Of a DNA stretch of 8,233 nt, positions 1 to 6,053 are shown in pieces; within the stretch, counting starts at the first letter, position 1, and each line of letters opens with the position of its first letter. The position numbers were made by a program, and so were the translations under genes. The stretch is taken from NCBI GenBank assembly GCA_003167305.1, contig PMTP01000039.1, positions 15,860-24,092 of the forward strand, given 5' to 3'. The notes under the pieces were generated by a model. The model saw nothing but the letters and a program-made list of their open reading frames with translations, ran no database searches and was not told where the DNA came from. The DNA is from Acidobacteriaceae bacterium. GTDB lineage: Bacteria; Acidobacteriota; Terriglobia; Terriglobales; Acidobacteriaceae.

Positions 1-254
1 TTGCGGCCCACGGTGACGCGGTTGCCGGGCAGGCTGATGCTGCCCTCGACCTTGCCGTCGACAAACAGCGACTCGGAGCCGGTGATCTCTCCCTTGATAA
101 TCAGGCCCTTGCTGATGGTGGCCTGGTCGCCGGCCGTAACCGGGGGCCGATGGGCGGGTTCAGCGACGGGTGCGGGCGATACGGGGCGGGAGGGTTCTGG
201 CGGGGGGCTAAGTTGTACGGGGCCGGGTTGGCTGGGTTTCCACATAGCGCTCAT
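1..254 (-). CDS. Bactofilin family cytoskeletal protein, N-terminal part (cut by window edge)
   Basis: The first 84 codons of a minus-strand gene that continues past base 1. Residues 1-45 are rich in proline and alanine and look disordered. From about residue 46 the sequence enters a bactofilin (DUF583) domain: ISKGLIIKGEITGSESLFVD (47-66) followed by GKVEGSISLPGNRVTVGR. This matches the family's first beta-helix repeats, with the usual 'G.i.g...l.vdG.veG.i' spacing. Bactofilins polymerise without nucleotide into filaments or patches at the membrane and scaffold cell-shape or envelope enzymes; that role is family knowledge. The ATG at 254 is chosen because AAAAGGA lies 5 bases upstream on the minus strand. 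A second Met at codon 4 is possible. The gene is divergent from rnr. The C-terminal part is not visible, so full length cannot be judged. Confidence 0.88.
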   Translation of the reverse strand, partial: MSAMWKPSQPGPVQLSPPPEPSRPVSPAPVAEPAHRPPVTAGDQATISKGLIIKGEITGSESLFVDGKVEGSISLPGNRVTVGR

Positions 255-289
255 GAGGTTCCTTTTCTGTCCTGAGAGGACGGGCTGGC

Positions 290-309
290 AAGGCAAGGGC
301 CTTTGCCTT
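290..309. repeat. 20-base near-perfect palindrome upstream of bactofilin
   Basis: The half-sites AAGGCAAGGG and CCTTTGCCTT pair along their whole length, with one G-T wobble and no loop, centred between 299 and 300. A palindrome with no loop is more like a protein-binding operator than an RNA hairpin. It lies 36-55 bases upstream of the bactofilin ATG, a reasonable operator position. No binding protein can be named, and chance occurrence in G+C-rich DNA is possible. Confidence 0.4.
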
Positions 310-557
310 GGGCCCAAAATCAAAATGTGCGGAGTGCCGGGCGTGGGGCCCCGTGCCACCCGCGTACGGCCACAATTAGAATGTTACTCTTCGCGGTCCG
401 CCGGTGTACTGCAATGCCGTTATTCTATGCCAGCGCGCGGTGAAGAATCGCAAGCGCGGGCAAGGTTGAGCAGAGGGAGCCAATTTTGACAACAGCGAAC
501 CGGCCGCACCGAAAGGGGAAGGCCGCGCGCCGGCTACGCTCGTGGCCGGTATGAGCT

Positions 558-577
558 GCGCGAATCAGGATTCGCGC
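558..577 (+). promoter_or_regulatory. Hairpin in the rnr leader
   Basis: A perfect 8-bp stem, GCGCGAAT pairing with ATTCGCGC, closes a CAGG tetraloop 45 bases before the rnr start codon. If transcription starts upstream of it, the hairpin would sit in the 5' untranslated region. It might affect mRNA stability or translation. There is no T-run after it, so it is not an intrinsic terminator. Its function is inference only. Confidence 0.4.
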
Positions 578-622
578 GGGGGAAGTGTTTCAACCGGAGC
601 AATAATAGCCTACTCTTGAGTT

Positions 623-3268
623 ATGACCGATAGGGAACTATTGGCGCGGATTGCCCGCTCCGCCGGACAGAAGGCCGGATACAAGCAATTGGTCCGCGAG
701 CTGAGCCTGGGCGGCGGGCGGGAGCGGCGTCTGCTGCTGGAGCAACTGGCCCGCCTGACCGTGCGCGGCGCGCTGACCAAGCTGGACCGTGAGCACTGGA
801 GCATTCCCAGGGCAATTTCCGGCCTTGGGGGCGCGGGCGGCACGCGCGACAATCTGGCCGCCGGGCGGCTGGACCTGCATCGCGACGGCTACGGCTTTGT
901 CCGGCCGAATGCACGGCAGGCGGGCAAGACGACGGAAGTGCAGGAAGACATTTTCATTCCGCCCAACGAGATCAACGGCGCGATGCAGGGCGATCAGGTG
1001 CTGGTTGAGTTCGAACCGCCCAAGGCCGATGGCCGCCGTATGGGCCGTATCGTGCGCGTCCTTGAGCGCCGTAACCCCACCGTGGTCGGCATCTTTCACT
1101 ATTCGCGGTCGGATCGCGCGGCGGGACACACGGTCGTTCCCTTCGACGAGCGCATGACGCAGCCGATTCTGATTCCCGAAGGCTCGGAGCTTCCCCCGGC
1201 CGAAGAAACGGCCACGCCGCATCGGGTTCTGGGCAGCCAGGCGGCAGCAACCGCGGCCCACGAGAGCCTGGAAGGCTTGGTCGTCGATGTGGAGATCACC
1301 AGTTGGCCGACGCCTACGCGGGCGCCGGTGGGCCGGGTGATCGAAGTGCTGGGTGATCCCGACGACTTCGGCGTCGATGTGGAGATGATGATCCGCAAGT
1401 ACCAGTTGCCGCACGTTTTCCCGGAAAATGTTCTGGCCGAGGCGCGCGCCGTGGCCCACTTCGACATCTCCGAGGTTTTAACTCGTCAAGATTTTCGCAC
1501 GCTACCAATCGTCACCATCGACGGCGAGACTGCGCGTGATTTCGACGACGCCGTCCTGGTGACTGAGCGAGTCGGCGGCGGTTACGAGCTGCAAGTCCAC
1601 ATCGCCGATGTGGCCGAGTACGTACGCGCGGGAACCGATCTTGACCTCGAAGCGCGCCTGCGCGGAACCAGCGTTTACTTCCCCGACCGCGCCATTCCCA
1701 TGCTGCCGCAAGAGCTATCGACAGGCATTTGCAGCCTGCGTCCCGGCGAAGACCGCCTCGTCCTGAGCTGCCTGATGCAGCTCGATTCCACCGGCCGCAT
1801 TGAGAGCTACGAGATCGTCGAAGGCGTGATCCGCTCGGCGGCGCGCATGACCTACACCGAGGTCCACGCGATTCTCGAAGACAATGCGGAGACCCGCGCG
1901 CACTACGCCAGCCTGGTTCCTGACTTCGAGCGAATGCACAAGCTGGCCGTGCTGATGAACAAGCGCCGCAGTGAGCGGGGCAGCATCGACTTCGACCTGC
2001 CCGAGCCGGTGATTGAGTTTGACGAACTGGGCCAGATGCGCGGCGTGACCAAGTCCGAGCGCACCTGGGCCAACCGCCTGATCGAGGAGTTCATGCTGGC
2101 CGCCAACGAGTGCGTCGCCACCTGGCTGGAAGACCTGGGCGTGCCCTCGCTCTATCGCATTCATGAGAAGCCGGAGCCGCGCCGCGTGGTGCAATTTGAG
2201 GAGCTGGCCGCGGCCTTCGGTTACACGCTCGGCCTGGGCGCGCTGCCGGTCAAGCGCATCCAGACGCACGGTGACCGGCGCGACGCGCAACGCACGGGCC
2301 GCAATCCGCGGGTGCTCGAAGTTCCCGAAGACATACCCGTCACACCGCGCATGTATCAGAAGCTGGCCGCAAAGATTGAGGGCAAGCCGGAGGAGCGAAT
2401 CTTGAGCTACCTGATGCTGCGCTCGCTCCGACAGGCGCGCTACTCGGAGATCAACGAAGGCCACTTTGCGCTGGCCGCGCCGACGTACACGCACTTCACC
2501 TCGCCCATTCGCCGCTACCCCGATTTGATCGTCCATCGCATCGTGAAGGCGCTGCTGCGCGAGGGCGTGAGCGGCGAGGGCGTGGTGGCCGAGGGCCGCC
2601 ACAGCTCGCCCTGGACGCATCCGAATGAAGGAAGCGGATACGGGTCCGTGGTTTCCCACCCTAGCCGCAAAATGCCACCTCACGGACGAGGACCTGTCCG
2701 TGGGGACCCCGGAGACGCGGCGAGGGTGGGGCACCCAGCTTCTGGTTATTCCGGCGAGGCACCGATCCCAGAGCCCGAGCTGGCGCAGATTGCCGAGGAA
2801 ACCAGCCAGACCGAGCGCCGCGCCGCCGAGGCCGAGCGCGAGTTGGTCGAGTGGAAGAAGGTTCGCTTCATGCAGGATAAGGTCGGCGAGGAGTTTGCCG
2901 CGCTGGTGCTGAACCCCGCCAAGTACGGACTCTTTGTCGAGCTGACTGACCTCTTCGTTGAGGGACTGGTGCCCATCGATTCGCTCGCCGGCGACCGATA
3001 CACCTGGCGCGAGAACACGCACGAGATTATCGGCGAGCGCACCGGCCGCCGCTTCCGCGCCGGCGACCGCGTGCAGGTGATTCTGGACCGCATTCTGGCC
3101 GCGGAGCGCAAGCTGCAATTCTCGATTGTGGAAGAGGGCATTCCCCTGACCGGCAAGAAAGCTGTGCCGGGCAACTCGAACAAGCCGAAGAAGAGCTCGC
3201 GCAAGGACGCTTCACGCCCAAAATTCAAGCCCCCGAAAAAAATGAGCAAAAAAAGCAAGCGGCGCTGA
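623..3268 (+). CDS. rnr: Ribonuclease R (RNB family 3'-5' exoribonuclease)
   Basis: An 881-residue hydrolytic 3'-5' exoribonuclease that can degrade structured RNA in the cytoplasm (mRNA decay, rRNA and tmRNA quality control, by family knowledge). Visible in order: an N-terminal winged-helix-like segment (about 1-65); a cold-shock OB domain (about 80-145, GRLDLHRDGYGFV at 81-93); a second OB region (about 150-245); the RNB catalytic domain (about 290-645); an S1 domain (about 755-836, YGLFVEL); and a lysine-rich basic tail (842-881). The metal-binding aspartates are in TIDGETARDFDDAV (D300, D306, D308, D309), and the active-site region THFTSPIRRYPDLIVHR is intact at 623-639. Odd point: about 55 extra residues (roughly 655-712, Gly/Pro/His-rich) separate RNB from S1, coinciding with a palindromic DNA element. 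The reading frame is kept. The ATG at 623 has only a weak ribosome site (GGAG at 596-599, too distant), but no other start fits the N-terminal domain better. Confidence 0.95.
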   Translation: MTDRELLARIARSAGQKAGYKQLVRELSLGGGRERRLLLEQLARLTVRGALTKLDREHWSIPRAISGLGGAGGTRDNLAAGRLDLHRDGYGFVRPNARQAGKTTEVQEDIFIPPNEINGAMQGDQVLVEFEPPKADGRRMGRIVRVLERRNPTVVGIFHYSRSDRAAGHTVVPFDERMTQPILIPEGSELPPAEETATPHRVLGSQAAATAAHESLEGLVVDVEITSWPTPTRAPVGRVIEVLGDPDDFGVDVEMMIRKYQLPHVFPENVLAEARAVAHFDISEVLTRQDFRTLPIVTIDGETARDFDDAVLVTERVGGGYELQVHIADVAEYVRAGTDLDLEARLRGTSVYFPDRAIPMLPQELSTGICSLRPGEDRLVLSCLMQLDSTGRIESYEIVEGVIRSAARMTYTEVHAILEDNAETRAHYASLVPDFERMHKLAVLMNKRRSERGSIDFDLPEPVIEFDELGQMRGVTKSERTWANRLIEEFMLAANECVATWLEDLGVPSLYRIHEKPEPRRVVQFEELAAAFGYTLGLGALPVKRIQTHGDRRDAQRTGRNPRVLEVPEDIPVTPRMYQKLAAKIEGKPEERILSYLMLRSLRQARYSEINEGHFALAAPTYTHFTSPIRRYPDLIVHRIVKALLREGVSGEGVVAEGRHSSPWTHPNEGSGYGSVVSHPSRKMPPHGRGPVRGDPGDAARVGHPASGYSGEAPIPEPELAQIAEETSQTERRAAEAERELVEWKKVRFMQDKVGEEFAALVLNPAKYGLFVELTDLFVEGLVPIDSLAGDRYTWRENTHEIIGERTGRRFRAGDRVQVILDRILAAERKLQFSIVEEGIPLTGKKAVPGNSNKPKKSSRKDASRPKFKPPKKMSKKSKRR
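2648..2738. repeat. Palindromic element inserted in frame within rnr
   Basis: Two nested inverted repeats lie inside the rnr reading frame. The outer arms, 2650-2668 and 2717-2735 (19 bases each), match at 16 of 19 positions and contain the mirror motifs CCCACCCT and AGGGTGGG. The inner arms, CACGGAC (2681-2687) and GTCCGTG (2696-2702), match perfectly around an 8-base loop; pairing extends to 10 bp (2678-2687 with 2696-2705) including one wobble. The element is read through as a Gly/Pro/His/Arg-rich peptide (VVSHPSRKM...RVGHPAS) exactly where RNase R homologues have only a short linker. From memory, similar 'cccaccct...agggtgggg' palindromes recur in acidobacterial genomes, but I cannot verify this here. 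No transposase and no clear target-site duplication are visible. The limits given are approximate; extra sequence from about 2590 may belong to it. Confidence 0.7.
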
Positions 3269-3288
3269 GGCCCACGGCCCGCAGCGCC
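3236..3288 (-). terminator. Intrinsic terminator for the DUF4870 gene, overlapping the rnr 3' end
   Basis: Arms GGCGCTG (3261-3267) and CAGCGCC (3282-3288) form a perfect 7-bp stem with further G+C pairs inside. On the minus strand the stem is followed, after six bases, by a run of seven T (complement of A7 at 3248-3254) and then a second T7 (complement of 3236-3242). That is a good rho-independent terminator for minus-strand transcripts coming from 3312-3668. The hairpin overlaps the rnr stop codon, and the T-runs are the antisense of the AAA lysine codons of the RNase R tail. Confidence 0.65.
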
Positions 3289-3311
3289 ACAAGCGGTGAA
3301 CAACGGCTGGC

Positions 3312-3668
3312 TCAGGCTCCGGCTTGCTTCGCGGCGAGCGGGCCAATGATCGGCAGATTGATGCGTTTGCCGTTGAATGCGTTGACCATCACCACGAGCC
3401 AGAGAATGAGGAAGCCGAGGCCCAGCAGTGGGAACAGAATCACATCGAGTAGATTGAGGAATGGAATGGCCCCGACGAACATCAGGACAATCCATATCGC
3501 AAACCAAACAGCCGCCAGGAAGATCGACTGCCAGGAGTGAAAACGCACCTTCGCGCTTTGGTTGTACGGCGGGACCACCAGAAAGATGATCGCCGGAATG
3601 AAGGTGAGGTAGGCAAGGCCACAGGCGGCATCGTCGCTCAGGCCAGTTTGCGGAATTTCTTCGGGCAT
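3312..3668 (-). CDS. DUF4870 (Tic20-like) small membrane protein, copy 1
   Basis: A 118-residue integral membrane protein of unknown function. Three hydrophobic segments are visible (about 13-36, 49-70 and 73-97). The family signature VRFHSWQSI (41-49) lies between the first two, and NAFNGKRINLPIIGPLAAKQ (96-115) forms the C-terminus. These motifs are characteristic of DUF4870/Tic20-like proteins; no biochemical role is known to me for the bacterial members. The start at 3668 (MPEEIPQ) is preferred over an in-frame ATG at 3692, because AAAGGAG sits 5 bases before it and the length then equals that of its two paralogues. It is the last of three tandem paralogues on this strand, converges on rnr, and ends 24 bases before a terminator-like hairpin. 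At its 3' end it is closer in DNA to copy 3 than to copy 2. Confidence 0.85.
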   Translation of the reverse strand: MPEEIPQTGLSDDAACGLAYLTFIPAIIFLVVPPYNQSAKVRFHSWQSIFLAAVWFAIWIVLMFVGAIPFLNLLDVILFPLLGLGFLILWLVVMVNAFNGKRINLPIIGPLAAKQAGA

Positions 3669-3771
3669 CGTTTCTCCTTTGGACGTGATCAAACGACTTT
3701 GATGAATTGCCCAGGTTCGTGACTACGCGGAATGCGGGAGGATGCGCCAGCCGTGAGCCATGTACCAGTAT

Positions 3772-3801
3772 GAGCACGGCCGCCGTGTGGAAGCCGTGCT
3801 C
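3772..3801 (-). terminator. Hairpin downstream of DUF4870 copy 2
   Basis: GAGCACGGC (3772-3780) and GCCGTGCTC (3793-3801) form a perfect 9-bp stem around a 12-base loop. It begins 26 bases after the stop codon of the 3827-4186 gene on the minus strand. No T-run follows, so it is either a weak or factor-assisted terminator or a 3'-end stabilising hairpin. It lies in the 158-base gap between copies 2 and 1, which suggests the paralogues are at least partly separate transcription units. Confidence 0.45.
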
Positions 3802-3826
3802 GTGCTTGCTACTCACCTTCGGGGAG

Positions 3827-4186
3827 CTATCCGTTGGCCTGCCGTTCGGCGAGGGCGCCAAAAATCGGCAGCTTGAACCGCTTGCCATTTAAGGCTTTGA
3901 TCGCGCAAAAAGCCCATACAAGCATCCAGAAAAGTGCGATCATCAATATGGTGGGCACAGCAAAGAATAACCCCGTTTTTCCGCAGTAGGAAAGGACAAA
4001 GTCCAGCGCATAGCTGACGACCAACAGCAAAAAGTTGAGGTAGACGGATTGCCAGGCGTGGAAGCGGACAAAGGGGCTCTTTTTGTAGGGGACAAGGACC
4101 AGGAAGGCGACTGCCGGGAGGAATGTGACGTAGGCAATCGCGCCGGCTGCATTGTCAGAGAAGGTAGACTGTTTCGGTTCGGACAT
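3827..4186 (-). CDS. DUF4870 (Tic20-like) small membrane protein, copy 2
   Basis: A 119-residue membrane protein and the middle of three tandem paralogues. It has the same layout: a short polar N-terminus with FSDNAAGAIAY (9-19), a first hydrophobic segment (about 14-34), the signature VRFHAWQSVY (40-49), further hydrophobic stretches (about 50-67 and 73-98), and the C-terminal block ALNGKRFKLPIFGALAERQ (98-116). The ATG at 4186 is supported by AAAGGA 6 bases upstream (minus strand). It is the most diverged of the three: it has a Cys68 and a Cys94, which the others lack, and KALNGKRFK in place of NAFNGKRI. The function of the family is unknown; location in the inner membrane is inferred from hydrophobicity. 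Confidence 0.85.
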   Translation of the reverse strand: MSEPKQSTFSDNAAGAIAYVTFLPAVAFLVLVPYKKSPFVRFHAWQSVYLNFLLLVVSYALDFVLSYCGKTGLFFAVPTILMIALFWMLVWAFCAIKALNGKRFKLPIFGALAERQANG

Positions 4187-4402
4187 GGTAATTCCTTTCT
4201 TTGTCGAGACTGGAAGGCTGCAAACGAATGCTCCGCGCCCTGGCCAGTCTCAGCAATCCAGGGAGGAAATCCGGATAGCCTTGCGCGGAAGGCATGGAAT
4301 TGAGACGAGATAAGAAGAGCGCCGGCGGCAGGCAATTGTCAAGTGGAATTTTGCGAAGGGGCGCGGATGGTTACCCGTTGTGAGGAAATATTCCGGTGGG
4401 AG

Positions 4403-4452
4403 GCGCGAACGCACGAACGGCCTCTAGGCGGAGGCCGTCCTTGCGTTCGCGT
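4403..4452 (-). terminator. Long interrupted hairpin downstream of DUF4870 copy 3
   Basis: An outer 10-bp stem (CGCGAACGCA at 4404-4413 with TGCGTTCGCG at 4442-4451) encloses an inner 7-bp stem (CGGCCTC at 4418-4424 with GAGGCCG at 4431-4437). The two are separated by a short internal loop. The structure starts 17 bases beyond the stop codon of the 4469-4825 gene on the minus strand. There is no T-run, so termination would not be canonical. A small REP- or MITE-like repeat is an alternative. The remainder of the 4187-4468 gap shows no gene. Confidence 0.5.
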
Positions 4453-4468
4453 AGTTGGGGAGGGCCTG

Positions 4469-4825
4469 TTACCGGTTGGCTTGCTTCTCCGCCAGCCCGC
4501 CAATGATCGGCAGCATGATGCGCTTGCCGTTGAAGGCGTTGACGAAGACGATGACCAGGATGACGAAGAATGCCAGATCAATCAGTTGCCACAGCGATAA
4601 AGTGAGGAATACAACGGCCGGAACGAGGTTTTGTACGACCTCGACCAGAATATGCACCACCGCCCAGGCAACGAAGAAGAAGATCGACTGCCAGGCATGG
4701 AAGCGGACATACGAACTGCTCTTGAAGGGCGCGACGATCAGAAAGACGATGGCCGGGATGATGGTGATATAGGCAATGCCGCCGGCGGCGTTGTCAGTGA
4801 GACCGGATGGATTCGAATCGGACAT
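4469..4825 (-). CDS. DUF4870 (Tic20-like) small membrane protein, copy 3
   Basis: A 118-residue membrane protein and the first of the tandem paralogues in the direction of transcription. It carries LTDNAAGGIAYI (9-20), hydrophobic segments at about 14-35, 48-66 and 69-97, the signature VRFHAWQSIF (40-49), and NAFNGKRIMLPIIGGLAEKQ (96-115) at the C-terminus. The frame is open well upstream, but the ATG at 4825 is chosen because AAAGGAG lies 5 bases before it and the resulting length matches the paralogues. It lies 100 bases downstream of the SRAP gene on the same strand, so co-transcription with it is possible but unproven. Function unknown. Confidence 0.86.
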   Translation of the reverse strand: MSDSNPSGLTDNAAGGIAYITIIPAIVFLIVAPFKSSSYVRFHAWQSIFFFVAWAVVHILVEVVQNLVPAVVFLTLSLWQLIDLAFFVILVIVFVNAFNGKRIMLPIIGGLAEKQANR

Positions 4826-4925
4826 GAGGACTCCTTTGGGGCGAGGCTGCTTGATCGGGTAGGCTGTAGGACAACCCGACAGACCGCCAGTCAGATTGTG
4901 AGCCAGGCCGCGAGAATCCGTCAGG

Positions 4926-5600
4926 TCAGATTTGCTCAAGTAGCTGGGGATCGTTATTGCGGACGTTTCCAACGCGGCCACTGACCGGCCACGCCAGCAT
5001 TTTTTCGGCGGGAAACGGGCGGAGCAGGTCGATGGGCGGCCGGGCCGGGTCGCCGGGCGAGAGCCAGCGGTCGTAGTCGTGCGGCTCCAGAATGACCGGC
5101 ATGCGGTTGTGGATGGGCTGCATGATTTCGTTGGGAGCGGTAGTGAGGATGGTGAAAGTCTCCAACGGTGCGCCTTCGCTAGGTTGCCAACGCTCCCAGA
5201 GTCCGGCGAAGGCATAGGGTTCGCCGGAGTTGAGGGCGATGGCGAAGGGTTGTTTTGTCTTGGCGTCAACCTGTTGCCACTCGTAAAATGCGTCGGCGGG
5301 CACGAGGCAGCGGCGCGACTTCAATGCCTCGCGGAAGGCGGGCTTGCGGGCGGCTTCCTCGGCGCGCGCGTTAAAGGTCGAGAAGTCTGGCTTGGCGTCC
5401 TTGGCCCAGAAGGGCACCAGCCCCCAGCGTTGCAAAGTAAACTCTCTGCTACCGCTAATCGGATTAAGCCGCACCACTGGCTGAACGCTCTGTGGAGCTA
5501 TGTTATAGCTGGAGGCAAAGAAGGGAATCCCGCCCAGTTCCACATCAAACCAGCCGGAGAGTTTCTGCAGTGAGGATTGGCGCATGAATCGGCAGCACAT
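4926..5600 (-). CDS. SOS response-associated peptidase (SRAP, YedK/HMCES family)
   Basis: A 224-residue SRAP-domain protein. Family members form a stable thiazolidine DNA-protein crosslink with abasic sites in single-stranded DNA, through the N-terminal Cys exposed after Met removal. All key residues are visible: Cys2 in MCCRF; Asn33 in YNIAP; WGLVPFW (59-65); NAR in FNARAE (77-79); Glu107 in FYEW; and His164 in HNRMP. The start at 5600 is set by this chemistry: the frame stays open to 5699, but a longer N-terminus would bury Cys2. No good Shine-Dalgarno precedes it. Position 3 is Cys rather than the near-universal Gly of 'MCGR', giving two adjacent cysteines. The gene is divergent from the yggX-like gene across 88 bases; no LexA box is evident. 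Confidence 0.92.
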   Translation of the reverse strand: MCCRFMRQSSLQKLSGWFDVELGGIPFFASSYNIAPQSVQPVVRLNPISGSREFTLQRWGLVPFWAKDAKPDFSTFNARAEEAARKPAFREALKSRRCLVPADAFYEWQQVDAKTKQPFAIALNSGEPYAFAGLWERWQPSEGAPLETFTILTTAPNEIMQPIHNRMPVILEPHDYDRWLSPGDPARPPIDLLRPFPAEKMLAWPVSGRVGNVRNNDPQLLEQI

Positions 5601-5688
5601 ACCCGCACAGGATAATCCGCTGCGAAGGCAAATACCAGCACCGGGCGGATGCGCCCCATCCAATACAATGGGTTCAGGAGCATAACGG

Positions 5689-5961
5689 ATGGCACACATG
5701 GTTTTTTGCGTTCGCTACAAAAAGGAGATGGAGGGCCTGGAAGAGCCTCCCTTCGACTCGGAGTTCGGCCAGAAGATCTTCAAGAACGTCTCGCAGGCAG
5801 CCTGGGGCGAGTGGGTTGACCGGCAGAAGATGCTGCTGAACGAGTATCGCTTGCAGCCCTGGACCCCGCAGGCGCAGCAGTTTCTGGTCGAGCAGATGGA
5901 GCAGTTCTTCTTCAGCGATGGGCTCGGCCTGCCCCAGGAGTTCGTTCCGCCGACTCACTGA
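5689..5961 (+). CDS. yggX: Probable Fe(2+)-trafficking protein, YggX family
   Basis: A 90-residue cytoplasmic protein of the YggX family, linked to iron handling and protection of iron-sulfur enzymes against oxidative damage (family knowledge). Visible matches are VFCVRYKKEMEGLEEPPF near the start, with the conserved Cys7, then GQKIFKNVSQAAWGEWVDRQ (27-46) and KMLLNEYRLQPWTP, and a C-terminal EQMEQFFF. Length fits the family (about 90). The ATG at 5689 is preferred over a second ATG at 5698 because AGGAG at 5676-5680 is 8 bases before it, and it places the conserved Cys at position 7 as in E. coli YggX. It is divergent from the SRAP gene and 92 bases upstream of tRNA-Pro. Confidence 0.93.
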   Translation: MAHMVFCVRYKKEMEGLEEPPFDSEFGQKIFKNVSQAAWGEWVDRQKMLLNEYRLQPWTPQAQQFLVEQMEQFFFSDGLGLPQEFVPPTH

Positions 5962-6021
5962 TTCTCTGATCGAGCGCAAGCGCGCAAGGCCTCTCTCGTG
6001 TAAACTAAGAACGACCCCAAC

Positions 6022-6044
6022 AGCCGGCTCCCCGCGAGCCGGCT
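6022..6044 (+). terminator. G+C-rich hairpin between yggX and tRNA-Pro
   Basis: A 9-bp perfect stem (AGCCGGCTC at 6022-6030 with GAGCCGGCT at 6036-6044) closes a 5-base loop. It ends 9 bases before the mature tRNA 5' end. It could be the 3' end of the yggX transcript or a structure in the tRNA precursor leader. It lacks a T-run, so its role is uncertain. Confidence 0.35.
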
Positions 6045-6053
6045 CGATTGTGT

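Larger units (their letters stand above)
255..622. other. Divergent intergenic region between bactofilin and rnr
   Basis: This stretch of 368 bases has no credible gene: the open frame crossing it on the plus strand is low-complexity and antisense to bactofilin. It must hold the promoters of two divergent genes, but I could not find a convincing pair of -35 and -10 boxes for either. It does hold a nearly perfect 20-base palindrome (290-309, bactofilin side) and an 8-bp hairpin (558-577, rnr side), listed separately. Confidence 0.6.

Noticed and set aside
1..489. Plus-strand open frame of 162 codons at the left edge
   Set aside because: It is antisense to a clear bactofilin reading, has Gly/Arg low-complexity content and no domain resemblance.
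486..491. TTGACA as a -35 box for rnr
   Set aside because: No -10 resembling TATAAT at 16-18 bases downstream; the motif alone is not enough.
1715..3118. 467-codon open frame on the minus strand inside rnr
   Set aside because: It is a shadow of the strongly supported RNase R gene; its sequence is rich in His, Ala, Arg and Leu as expected for the antisense of a G+C-rich gene.
4308..4342. Possible minus-strand promoter: perfect TTGACA (4337-4342) with TTATCT (4308-4313) upstream of DUF4870 copy 2
   Set aside because: The spacing is 23 bases, too long for a normal sigma-70 promoter, and no -10 box lies at 16-18 bases.
4826..5269. Upstream extension of the third DUF4870 frame
   Set aside because: It overlaps the SRAP coding region in another frame; the internal ATG at 4825 has a good Shine-Dalgarno and gives the paralogue length.
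5664..5669. TACAAT as a -10 box for the yggX-like gene
   Set aside because: No -35 partner is visible, and the implied transcript start would fall on the ribosome site.
5601..5699. 33-codon N-terminal extension of the SRAP protein
   Set aside because: SRAP activity needs Cys at position 2; the extension would also overlap the start of the yggX-like gene.
5999..6006. TGTAAACT as an extended -10 for tRNA-Pro
   Set aside because: Only 4 of 6 core bases fit and there is no -35; plausible position but weak.
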